Origin: Stictocephala bisonia
Lineage: Eukaryota > Arthropoda > Insecta > Hemiptera > Membracidae
DNA: 64,000 bases
Direction of reading: 5' to 3'
NCBI GenBank assembly: GCA_035578905.1
Contig: JAQJVL010000733.1
Span: forward strand, 343,001-407,000
In this document: piece after piece, positions 23,272-33,396 of the stretch
Layout: every line of letters begins with the position of its first letter
Position numbering within the stretch: position 1 is the stretch's first letter
Position numbers and translations under genes: made by a program
Notes under the pieces: generated by a model
Told to the model about the DNA's origin: nothing
The model's input: the letters and a program-made list of their open reading frames with translations, nothing else
The model's database searches: none

Positions 23272-25736
23272 CAGTAGACTCTCAGAAATCCGGACTAATG
23301 TGGCGGTCGTCCGGTCCGGATTTTAAAAAATCCGGATTTCCCGGAGTTTGTTGAATGCATCATCAATTTCGGCTTTTAACGGTCAATTATTACAATACGG
23401 GTTCATTCAAGGGCAAATATAACATAAGTGTGGTCGGCACGTAAAGATAAGGCAGTAGGCTAGAGACGGGAGCAGAGGAGTTAGCTTCAAACAAAAATGG
23501 GACAAACAATGTCTAATAATTTAGTTAGCCCTTAAGTTCATAATACAGTAGTGTGCTGTAATTAAGCAAAACAGATTTGAGCAAACAGTAAAACAGGACT
23601 GAAAAAATCAAGTTTAACAACACAGGACAGTTTGAACAATTTTATTTAAGCATATCGTACACTACTTTATACATTAAAGTAAGAAAATTTACTTTAAATG
23701 AACATAAGAAATACAGTCCCAAGTAAATCAAAATTACAAAGAATGACTAATAAATTACAAGAAATGGTAAATAATGCAACTTACAATCAACTTCACATAA
23801 AACTTATCTCTTGAAAAAGTCCTTAATTGTCGTCTGCTTAACCGTTTTAGCCCGTTGTCTGGCCGCAATGTCCCTCAGTTTCCTCAAACACATAACGTCG
23901 GCTGCAGCTATGCCGTCTAGTTGCATGATGTACTCTAGCGCCCCATCTAGCATTTTGAATCCTTCTGAATGAGGGATATTATTCACATGGATTCCGGAGA
24001 GTTCTTCTTCTTCTTCTTCCAACGTTTCTTCGTTAACTACCATTTTCACAATGTCGTCGTCTGTAATTTCATCTTCGTCGTCATTGTTCATCCACTCAGC
24101 GACGTCATTTTCATTCGCTGCTTCACAGCCGGGGATTTTGTCTAAGAGTGAAACATTTTCTTCGTCCGCTTTATTTTCAATTTTGAGCTCCCCTCCATCG
24201 ACGTCATCGAACTTGTTTCCCTCATGGTCCAGCAGCACTTTCCACGAAGAAACGATTGCGATTGCGGATATTTCGTCCCACCCTTCAGCTACCCACCTAA
24301 TTATGTCCAACATGTCAACCTTCTTTAATGCACTAACATAATCCTCTTCATTGTCTATTGCCGATATTAAATAACAAAGAAGCCGTTGGCGGTACTTCAA
24401 CTTCAATGCCTGAAGGATTCCCTGGTCCATTGGTTGGCAAAGAGCTGTCACGTTCGGAGGCAAAAACACAGCTTTTATATCTCCGTCTTTCAACTCATCA
24501 GCCACTGGGTGTGTTGTTGCGTTATCTAGCAAAAGAATGGCTTTTCGTGGCAAGTTGTTTTTAGCCAGATGTTTCTCTACCATCATAACAAATTCATCAA
24601 AGAACCAAGTTTTAAAAATGGAAGAATTCATCCACGCTTTTTGTTGGTTTGTATACCAAAGTGGCAACACATCGGTTTTCTTTAAATTTTTAAAAGCTCT
24701 AGGCTTTTTAGATTTCCCAATCAATGTAAGCCTTAGTTTGTGGCTGCCGGTCACATTGCTACAAGCTAGCACAGTTACTCTTTCTTTGCTTTTCTTATAA
24801 CCCGGGGCTGATGCTTCCTTTTTTGAAGCGAGAGTTTTCGTGGGCAACATTTTATAGTTCAAACCAGTTTCGTCGCAGTTGTACAGCTGGTCGCCGGAAA
24901 TTCCTTCTTCATCTAAGAGTTTGAAAAGGAAGGTTTTGAATTCAGGAACAGCTTCTTTGTTTGCCGATAAAGCCTCCCCACTTACTGAAAGCTGCCGAAC
25001 ACCATAACGCTTTTTCCATCGGTCGAGCCATCCGTCACTAGCTGTGAATTCACCATCTTCTCCTTCAATTGCACGCTTAAAATGTAACGCCTTTTCTTGA
25101 AGCATAGGACCATTGACCTGAACACCTTTACCCCTTAAGTGCTGATGCCACAAAAATAATGCCTCTTCAACTTCTACATCTTTACCTTTGTGCATGGTTT
25201 TTCTAACTTTTATGTCACTTCCACTGTCTCGAGAGGAACACCACTTTTCAATTTGATCACGATTTTTTCTCCAGTCCAAAACAGTACTTGTTCCCACTCC
25301 TAATTCTCAAGCAATTTTTTTAGCCGATTCACCAGAATCAATACGTTTAATGGCCCGGAGTTTCTCTTCCACCATCACGAAAACCTTTTTACGTTTTTGA
25401 CTCATTTCGCTTTAAATACGAGGCAAAAATACTAACAAAAAGACTACACACACAAACTACACAGGTCAAACTGACTTCCGCACTGACCAAGCGCTTGCAG
25501 TCAACTGAGCGTGGGTGGGCGGGGCCACTAACAGGTGTGACGCAGAGGTCATTGCTCTGGCCCCGCCCCTCTACCGCACAAAACCTTCCACTGCCTCGAA
25601 CGTGTCACGCAGCTGACTAAGGCGGTAAAACATGGAGTTTTTCTTCATTTTAAGTAAAAAAAAAATTCTGCACGATCTGTGATCCGGACTACCCGGAGTC
25701 CGGACTAGGCCGATCCGGATTTCTAAGAGTGTACTG
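23272..25736 (-). mobile_element. Tigger/pogo transposon, 2465 bp, near intact
   Basis: Left end CAGTAGACTCTCAGAAATCC at 23272 and right end, read inward from 25736, CAGTACACTCTTAGAAATCC. The left flank is TA at 23270-23271 and the right TA at 25737-25738, the standard duplication for the Tc1/mariner-pogo group. GGATTTCC/TCCGGA motifs repeat near both ends and may be transposase sites. It carries one long minus-strand transposase. It is inserted between the transposase 5' end of element A and that element's right arm, so it is younger than element A. Confidence 0.93.
23804..25405 (-). pseudogene. Tigger transposase with one stop at codon 33
   Basis: 533-codon DDE transposase on the minus strand. 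The true start is ATG at 25405 (MSQKRKKVFVMVEEKLRAI). A single TGA at 25309-25307 interrupts the first helix-turn-helix, and everything after it is open to 23804. Residues in full numbering: CENP-B-like HTH (about 10-60), second HTH/CENPB DNA-binding block (about 70-140), then the DDE_1 core with D178 in YNCDETGL, D294 in LLLDNATTHP and D327 in QPMDQGILQ. An acidic stretch (DDEDEITDDD, EEEEEE) precedes a C-terminal QTTIKDFFKR, a canonical PCNA-interacting box (Q-x-x-I-x-x-F-F). PCNA binding has been reported for pogo transposase. Re-initiation at 25297 would give a 497-residue protein lacking the first DNA-binding helices. Confidence 0.92.
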
Positions 25737-25829
25737 TATTATTTTATTACTTTAAACTGTTTTTATATGCTTGCATCATATTTATATAATTTTAAAAGCT
25801 CATTTGCATATTTTGTTGTGCACTCAACA

Positions 25830-26721
25830 ATTTCGCTTTTACCGGATTTTTAGTCATTTTAAAAAATTTGTAACTTTTTACCCAGTACTATATACAAGAA
25901 TGTTTTTTATTTCCTAGGTACATATACAAGAGACCTTCCTTTTATGTAAATTTTAGTTTTATATCACCAACCAATTGCTAATTTTTCAAAAATTTCACTT
26001 TTAAAAAATTTATAAAAACTGTAGGGTTAGTATATAAAAGTTCATATTATTTATGGTAATACTACGAACATATATCTTCAAAGACAAAAATAAATCACAT
26101 TGCATTTCACTACCTACCCTTGTCTTTGAAAAAAAATTACAAAAAGTGACATTTTGTCGATTGCTTTATTGTTTTATTTATTTATTTTTTATATTCATAA
26201 GACGCCGATCGTCAAGATATGGGCGAATATGGATTTCGTATGAGTGTGATGAGTGTTGATGAGCGAATGTAGTCATTGTTACAAACTAAGGCCGACTATT
26301 CCTTAGAAAGTGTCATTAATTAATAGCCCAATGACAAATGAATAGCCAGTGATTATCAGCTGATCCTTATATTGTATTTGTCTTAGGATTATCAAAAAGA
26401 AATACTAGAGATAGGTAAATAAGCTACTGGACCTTTATTTTACATTGTTAGTTTATAAACAAAATGGTTTTTGTTTCATTCTTATAAGACAAATACTTAA
26501 TCAGTTACGGCCATTCTTGTAAACCCTTACATTAGCGAAAATGGGCGTGCACAGCAAATCCAAAATGGCCGCCAAAGGTGAACCACCAAAGAAAAAAATT
26601 TTTGTTTAATGGTTTTTAAGTCTTGAGATATGAGAGAAAAAACCTGGCAAGTTTCATCAAATTTAAAAATAGTCAAGCAACCAATTTATTTTTTCCTGGA
26701 TCACTTCAAATGGAATGACCC
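25830..26721. repeat. Right terminal inverted repeat of element A
   Basis: Inverted copy of 19123-19965, readable from the GGGTCATTCC end through the ACCTAGGAAAT-type segment near 25910. It holds an extra segment of about 200 bp at 26178-26378 that is absent from the left arm. Confidence 0.8.
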
Positions 26722-26725
26722 AGAT

Positions 26726-26833
26726 AAAACTCAAATCATTGAATTCAAAATAAGAAACAAAATGAGGCAGAATGGTTTGTCATGTTTGATTGGTGACGTG
26801 GACATTGACTGGCAAAGTGTAGCTAAATTTTTA
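26726..26833 (+). pseudogene. LINE RT thumb, part 2 of 3
   Basis: A 108-bp island between the two transposons, reading 36 codons without a stop: KTQIIEFKIRNK through DVDIDWQSVAKFL. It continues KINPD from 19122 and runs on into GVFIDDRLTFEYHI at 29128. This is the thumb region of the same LINE, where L-G-hydrophobic-D-D/E normally follows. Confidence 0.9.
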
Positions 26834-29123
26834 GGGTCAATCCATATGAAGTGGTCCAGAAAGAATTTAATTGGTTGCTGCAACAGTTTTATTATTTTTC
26901 ATATTTTTATATCTAAAAATACCACTCATCAGAAGTACAAAAAGTATGTTATTTAATTTTTAGCATTTTTATTTTACCGATGGCAGCTATTTTGGCTTGA
27001 GCAAAACACCTCTTTTAAGTGAATTTATTTATTTATTTATTTTTACAATGCTTCATTACAAATGCTTTTACAATGCTGAATTACAAACTTTGCGGAGAAG
27101 CAAATATCTCCTCTTCTATTCATCCTAGAACACTCAAACAAAAACCAAGCTCTTAAGAAGAGTCTGAACTTTAATTTAAGTCCTTACAGGTATGTCCTTA
27201 AACATAAGTATAAGAGCCCAAATATATCTCCAAAGATTATCATGAATTTTTTTCAAAAATCAATTTTCACACAATTATTTTTTCAGGAAGGCAACAGTTA
27301 ATTTATTTGTTATTTTTATATGTTATGGGTATATAGAGGTACTTCAAACTCACAAAGTTTCAAATTGTGGATTTGTAGTTTTTTAGAAAAAAATTTTTGA
27401 AATCATGAAATTTTCAAATTTTTCAAAGTTCAAGGATTAGTATCTTTTTTGGGCATGAAAATAAAAATTTGAAATTTATCCCAGTTTTAGTACTAGAACA
27501 GAGGAATAACCTGCAAAACTTTGGTTTTGTGGACTTTATTATTTACTAAGATGTATAATGTAGAAAAGTGCCAAAATTAACAAAAAAACAATATCGCTCC
27601 ATCTACTACCAATGCTAAACATAGCTAAATATTATGCTTTGTTACGCCTGAAAATATATAAAACAATGAGACACATATAGTTAGACTATTTATTAGTATA
27701 CAAACCTTTATTTTCATGACTGATGAGCATTGAGTAGATGCGAGATTTCATCACACAAGCATTATGTGATGTTGAAGTTGAGCCAGTTGCTGTAGGAGTG
27801 TGGTCTTCCTCAAGATATTTATCGAAGTGACCAATAAAAGTACACAAACTCTAAAGGGATTGTGTACTTTTATGTTGACAGTGCGGAAATAAAAAAAAAG
27901 GATGAAACAGAACTTGAAGTTCTGTTCAAAGATTGCTTTAAAATTCCTGAAACCAGATTTTTTATCGACTTGTGCTTGTAGCAGACAACAAAATTAAACG
28001 CTTCAAAATGTCTAAATCTGTGGACTTCAAAGAGTTTACATGGAGGAACTTGGTACCATTGCCTGTTTGTGACAAACAGCGGTGGCTTGGAAAATTCCAT
28101 CTGTCAATCAAGAGCATAATGACTATTTTGTTCACTTTTATGAACCTGCTGGTCCAAGAACTTCCTACAAACACAGCAAAAATTATGAAACATGGGTCCC
28201 TTTGAGTAATATCTTGAGAAAGATCACACCCCTACAGCAACTGGCGCAACATCACATAATGCTTTTGTGATGAAATCTCGCATCTACTCAATGCTCATCA
28301 GTCATGAAAATAAAAGTTTGTATATTAATAAATGGTATAACTATATGTGTGCCATTGTTTTATATATTTTCAGGCATAACAAAGCATAATATTTAGCTAT
28401 GTTTAGCATTGTAAGTAGTTGGAGCGATATTTTTTTTTTGTTAATTTTGGCACTTTTCTATATTATACATCTTGGTAAATAATAAAGTCCACAAAACCAA
28501 ATTTTTGCAGGTTGTTCCTTTGTTTTAGTATTAAAACTGGGATAAATTGCAAATTTTTATTTTCATGCCTCAAAAAATATTAATCCTTGAACTTTGAAAA
28601 ATTTGAAAATTTCATGATTTCAAACATTTTTTCTAAAAAAACTATACAAATCCACAATTTGAAACTTTGTGAGTTTGAAGTACCTCGATATACCTTTAAC
28701 ATAAAAAAATAACAAATAAATTAACTGTTGCCTTCTTGAAAAAATGATTGTGTGAAAATTGATTTTTGAAAAAAAATCCATGATAAACTTTGGAGATATA
28801 TTTGGACCCTTATACTTAAATTTAAGGACACACCTGTAAGGACTTAAATTAAAGTTCAGACTTTTCTTAAGAGATTGGTTTTTGTTTGAGTGTTCTAGGA
28901 TGAATAGAAGAGGAGATATTTGCTTCTCCGCAAAGTTCGTAATTCACTTAAAAGAGGTGTTTTGCCAAAGCCAAAATGGCTGCCATCGGTAAATCAAAAT
29001 TGTTAAAAATTAAATAACATACTTTTTGTACTTCTGATGAGTGGTACTTTTAGGTATAAAAATATGAGAAAAAATTAAAATGTTGCAGCAACCACTGCTG
29101 AACCACTACATATGGATTGACTC
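26834..29123. mobile_element. Element B: 2.3-kb palindromic relative of A
   Basis: Starts GGGTCAATCCATATGAAGTG at 26834 and ends ...GGATTGACTC at 29123, flanked by TTTA (26830-26833 and 29124-29127). The ends match element A in sequence and duplication length. Inverted arms are 26834-27823 and about 28207-29123, so more than 80 percent of the element is foldback. The roughly 380-bp centre keeps only the C-terminal part of the A-type transposase. It is non-autonomous, probably a deletion derivative mobilised by A-like transposase. Confidence 0.88.
28000..28250 (+). pseudogene. Transposase C-terminal remnant in element B
   Basis: Plus-strand pieces reading RWLGKFHLS, then in the next frame DYFVHFYEPAGPRTSYKHSK and ETWVPLSNILRKITPLQ. 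These align with EWWIGEVMD, LVHFYHPSGPRTFKKSQ and TVWVPISNVLRKLTPLE of element A. Only this C-terminal domain survives, with shifts and stops. Confidence 0.85.
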
Positions 29124-29127
29124 TTTA

Positions 29128-29941
29128 GGAGTGTTTATTGATGACAGACTGACATTTGAATATCACATTTGAGGCAGTCTGCAGGAAACTTAGCTCGGGC
29201 ATTTTCATTCTGAAACGCTTGTCAACAGTCATGGACCGAAAAGTGTTGCTAGTGGCTCATTAAAGTAAGATTTTTCCTTTCCTGGCATATATGCTGTAGC
29301 ATTGTGGGGCATGAGTGCAGTAGGACCAATTTAATTTTTAGATTACAAAAGAAAGCCATAATGACAATATTTTACAAACCTAGCAATTTTTCCTGCAAAC
29401 CCCTTTTTAAAGAACACAGAATTTTGACTTTTCCATCAATTTACATCCTTGACTGCATTACTCTTTTCCATAGCAAAAATAGAACTTTTTAATTAAATAG
29501 ATCACAGTTTCCATATACCTTTCGTAACTACCAAGCAGTAATTCCCCAACACAAGACTTCTTTTTTCCAAAACCATCTGACTTTCAATTAAATTAAATTC
29601 TTTAACTTATTACCAAATTCCATTCAATTAATTGCTGAAACACCCAGATTTAAGAAAAAAGTCAGACCTCCTTGTGTGTCGTGGCTACTACAGTGTGAGG
29701 GAATACCTTACGGATTACATGCAATATGTTTATTTTTGATAATATGGAGTTACAGATAAGTTACTATTACGGTAAGATTTGACTAGATTATAAGATGGTG
29801 AGATCAATTAATACTACTTGTAGGTAGACAGTTTTTTATCAATAATATTTTGTATTGAGAATTGTACAGTTTATATATATGACGCTATTATGCAACTCTG
29901 TATGTTATCAACCAATAAAAATATTTTGATTTGATTTGAAT
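29128..29941 (+). pseudogene. LINE RT C-terminus and 3' end, part 3 of 3
   Basis: Resumes the LINE after element B: GVFIDDRLTFEYHI, a stop, then segments of the C-terminal domain (RLQKKAIMTIFYKPSNFSC near 29335, KPLFKEHRILTFPSIYILD near 29400-29457), and a decayed tail. The element ends at about 29924-29941 in a TTTGAT repeat after an AATAAAAATA-like run, the plus-strand equivalent of the hexamer tail at 15341. The whole LINE, without insertions, is about 3.1 kb. Confidence 0.85.
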
Positions 29942-30520
29942 CATGAACCTGGCATTCGGGCCCAACTGTCCATCCGGAGGGAATATATGCAATTTTTTTA
30001 TGGTTAGTCGCAGCTCTTATTATCATTGTGCATGTGGCAACCATAAGTGATTTAAGGTGAGAGTAGTTTCCTGTGATATTCCTAGAAATACTAATTAATC
30101 ATAATAAGTTAGTTCAAAATGGTTTTGAAATTCCTGTTCAGCTTATCAATATGCCTATAAAAATGAAGAAAAAACCATGAAAAATAAAGGAGATGAAACG
30201 AATAACATTTCCATAATTCAGATTTGTTTGATTTTTTTCATAAAACATGTTTTCTACAGAATAAAAAGAATTTACTCAGAAAATGTATACCTGATTTCCC
30301 ACAAGTGATAAAATAGTTTACAAAGATTTACAAAGTATGTATAAACTGCATACATGCCTTTCTTAAAGTTATTATCTAATTCAATAAATCAATAAATGAA
30401 AATTAAAATGTATTTTGTTGGGTTAGTAGAATCTTGCATCTATCTATAAATACCAATTAGGCTACTTACATGCATCTCTTGTCCAGAATTCACTAAATAT
30501 TTTAAGGAATAAATAGACTA
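29942..30520. other. Intron DNA near the donor, no gene
   Basis: No recognised element between the LINE 3' end and the donor of coding exon 1. Confidence 0.5.
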
Positions 30521-30526
30521 ACTTAC

Positions 30527-31294
30527 CTCAAAGTCAAATGCTTCACGGGCTGTTCCACCTCCTAATACATATATTTTATTTTCATCAAAAGCAATTTCAT
30601 GACGGTATCTTCCTGATGGTTCACTATCTGAACCCGTACAAGTGTAAACTTCTTCCCAAATACCATCTCTTACATTCAATCTATGAATATCACAGGTATA
30701 TTCATAGCCAGTTGTACCACCAATAGTGTACAAATAATTGTTTACTAATACTATGGCTTGACCGTACTGAGGAGGAGGGCTGTTTCCTGATGCAGATACA
30801 AGGTTAAATTTTAAATTATCTTTCCGAAGGTCACAAATGAATAAGTCATTACTACAATTCGCACCAAAGGGCACTCCCGTACCTCCGTATACTATTAACA
30901 ACTGTCCACTTAACACAACTGCATTGGATGCTAATATATCCGGAATATCTTCAACATTCAATTTAGTCCATATTTTTGTTGCTATATTGTATTTCCAAAG
31001 CTCCTTAAATAGAGGTTTACTCTCTGACCAAATAGAGTCTCTAGCCATATCTACTTCGTCAGATGGATTCAATGATGGATTGTATCCTCCAAAAGAGAAA
31101 ACATTAGTATCATTACAAACAATTCTATGTCCACTTCTAGGTTTAGGAGCATCTCTTTTAACTTCACTAATATTCATAGACTGGCACTTGCATTTTGAAT
31201 GATTTAGGTCGATAGTAAGTTTAAATGGTTTTAGACTAAAGAAACATGTAGCAGTACTAGTGGGAGCAATGTTTTTATTGTGTGCAGTTCCCAT
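30527..31294 (-). CDS. KLHDC10: KLHDC10-like Kelch protein, first coding exon (1-256)
   Basis: ATG at 31294 has A at -3, G at +4 and an in-frame TGA two codons upstream, which supports this start. The exon gives 256 residues and ends E256 at a consensus donor (GAG|GTAAGTT). Kelch-type blades are visible as RSGHRIV...VFSFGGYNP (54-72), LLIVYGGTG (132-140), YLYTIGGTTG (187-196) and IYVLGGGTA (241-249). PSGRYRHE (226-233) and PPPQYGQA (173-180) precede the inner strands. The order and spacing match KLHDC10, which forms a six-bladed propeller that serves as the substrate-binding face of a Cullin-2 ligase. The N-terminal 45 residues are not conserved-looking. The remaining two blades are encoded 24.6 kb away at 5926-5438. 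The exon carries no stop or shift, so the gene looks functional. Confidence 0.93.
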
Positions 31295-33189
31295 TATTCA
31301 CTACAATACTCATTACACCTGTTGGATAAGTAATTGATACATTTTTTATTTCATTTACTCTTCAATTCAAACATTAATTTACTTTTGCTACTCAATTTCC
31401 AACATTGCAGCCAAATCATTGTCAGAATGAGAGCCTACAAGAACAAGATAAAAGCAGAACACTGAACTTTATTCTTACAGTACTAGTGTAGTGATGGCTT
31501 AGAGTCAAAACTAATTACATAATTAATAACAATAACTCTGTATGTCTAATTTTCTTCTATCTCTATCACCCTAACTCAACCAATCGAACTAAATTGAGAG
31601 ATTGGCAGTCAGCACTATACATATTTGTAGGCCTACTTACTAATTACACCAACACTACCACTACACCAATCAGACTATCAGGCAAGCAGTCATCACTACA
31701 CTCCCACTAGGTTAGTGCAGTCCAAAGTTCAGTCCCAGTTCCTCTATTCGTTCCCAGCGGCAGCAGACAGCTTCATCACAGCAGGCAGATCCAGTACTGC
31801 CAGCCTCATTTATGGGTTTTCATTCGTCCAAATGCCCCTAGATTTCACACAATTCCCTAGGTACTCGATTCTTGCATGGACATTTAATAGTTAAAAATGT
31901 TTTACCTAGGGATATATTAAATATTTACAACTATATGGCAAACTGTCCTAGCTAATAAAGAAATAGATCTCAAGCAACAAACCTAGTACAGTATTATTAT
32001 TTGTCATGCATTATATGGAAAACCATTAGAGAACGCACGATGCGTTATAAATATCATAAATATATACAAAGCTAAAAAGAATAAATATACATAAAAATAC
32101 ACACAGCAAACTCGTACTAAAACCTAATTGAGAAGGCACCATGAATTATGAAAATCAGAAATGTTAACAAAGCTAAAAATACAATAAATAAACAAAATTA
32201 CTTGCAGCAAAGCATAATTTAGCATTACAGCATGCTCAGCAATAACATGTACAAGTTGGTGATGATGTTGAAATTGGCCTTACTAGGTATATTCTTTAGG
32301 TGTGACATAAATAGTCTTACAAAGGAAACACTAGAGGATTACAGTACATGCACGCAGATTGTACTCTTAATAAATAATATTGAATGCGTTTTCATATATT
32401 TAAAACTTTAAAAAAAACATCCCTCTTGATAAGCAATATCAACATTTCTCCTGATATACAACCTTCGGCTTACTCAATTTTCTACGACAGAGTTGATGAA
32501 GGGGAACCAATTGAGAATATGGAGGACCAACCCTCCGGGCTTGCCTCCATATTCGATTAAAAACAATATTGTATATTGTACACAGGGCCGGATTTCCCAA
32601 TAGGCCCGAGCCTATGAGTGCAAGCTTCCAGGGGGCGCACGGCCGAGAGAAAAAAATATATTTGGTAATAAAAATAAATAACCATAACCTAACTGATTTT
32701 TAAAAATCAGACTAATTAAACCTCGTGGCACTAGCTGTAACTGAGACGAGCACCTACCTCGCAAAAATGCCCTTCGTGAGGTTGACGGCGATCTGCGAAT
32801 AATTAGCTTCGTCCTGCCACTCCCCCACCCCCATCTTTGCCGGAAAGCTGCTGTCAGGTTTCGTAGTGTTTGTACATGACGAAGGAGAGAGTACTTACTC
32901 TTGTACTTTAATGACGTCTAATTAAAACTTAGAACTGAAATACAAAAAAAAAAAAAAACTAAAAACTGTACACCATTTATAAATAATACATAAATAAACA
33001 TCCTTGAACAATGGAGAATCTATTTAAATAGAAATAAAATAATTACAAATATGACAACTATAATTCTTACCGGTCGGGTCTAACTCCAAACTCATTTTTT
33101 AGCCAGATCAACAAATACAATTAGATTAGCCATTTCATAGTTATAATTATTTATGTGCTTTAAAACTATACTCATGGAAACATAGTCAA
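31295..33189. other. 5' flank of the Kelch gene
   Basis: No coding sequence recognised. The 5' UTR and promoter of the Kelch gene should lie here, but no TATA or initiator can be defended. A perfect 11-bp hairpin (GAATATGGAGG, 32515-32525 with 32544-32554) and a lone hAT-like end at 32583 are present. Confidence 0.45.
32583..32640 (+). mobile_element. Possible hAT-like terminus
   Basis: CAGGGCCGGATTTCCCAATA resembles the CAGGGCCGGAT ends of a hAT group, followed by a GC-rich GGGGGCGCAC stretch as is usual near such ends. I found no matching right end or duplication. Confidence 0.3.
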
Positions 33190-33359
33190 ATTAAATATAC
33201 TTTATTTTAGCGACTACCAGCCAGAAATTCCCGGACGCTGTAGACACTCTCCTCCAAAAGCTTTTTTTTATCCCACTTTTAAAAGCTCGGCGATCCTACT
33301 CAATTTTTAGTGATAATGGAAAAATATTGTAGAGTTTAGTAGCATTGTAATAGAACTGT

Positions 33360-33396
<37 letters not shown>

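Larger units (their letters stand above)
19123..26721 (-). mobile_element. Element A: long-TIR DNA transposon, Sola-like
   Basis: Ends are GGGTCATTCCATTTGAAGTG and its complement, flanked by a 4-bp AGAT duplication. The inverted repeats run about 0.85 kb inward (19123-19965 and about 25830-26721), each with its own indel: extra DNA near 19320-19435 on the left and near 26178-26378 on the right. The interior carries a minus-strand DDE-like transposase gene (22978-20466) and a later Tigger insertion (23272-25736). Without the Tigger it is about 5.1 kb. Four-bp duplications and a transposase with Cys/His-rich segments resemble the Sola superfamily as I know it. This assignment is inference and needs a profile search. 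The (AT)n run at 20079-20134 lies inside it. Confidence 0.8.
5927..30526 (-). other. 24.6-kb intron of the KLHDC10-like gene
   Basis: Bounded by donor GTAAGT (30526-30521, minus strand) and acceptor TTTTCAG (ending at 5927). Both flanking exons break between codons, so the join keeps frame. Nearly all recognisable content is transposon-derived. Plus- and minus-strand LINE pieces, a hAT MITE and a nest of three further DNA transposons account for at least 17 kb. Confidence 0.85.

Noticed and set aside
24051..24341. Open frames on the plus strand opposite the Tigger transposase (also 24358-24564 and 24537-24800)
   Set aside because: They are antisense shadows of a strongly supported 533-codon frame, with Ser-rich composition mirroring the acidic region.
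30837..31202. 121-codon plus-strand frame opposite the KLHDC10-like exon
   Set aside because: Antisense to a conserved exon; no features of its own.
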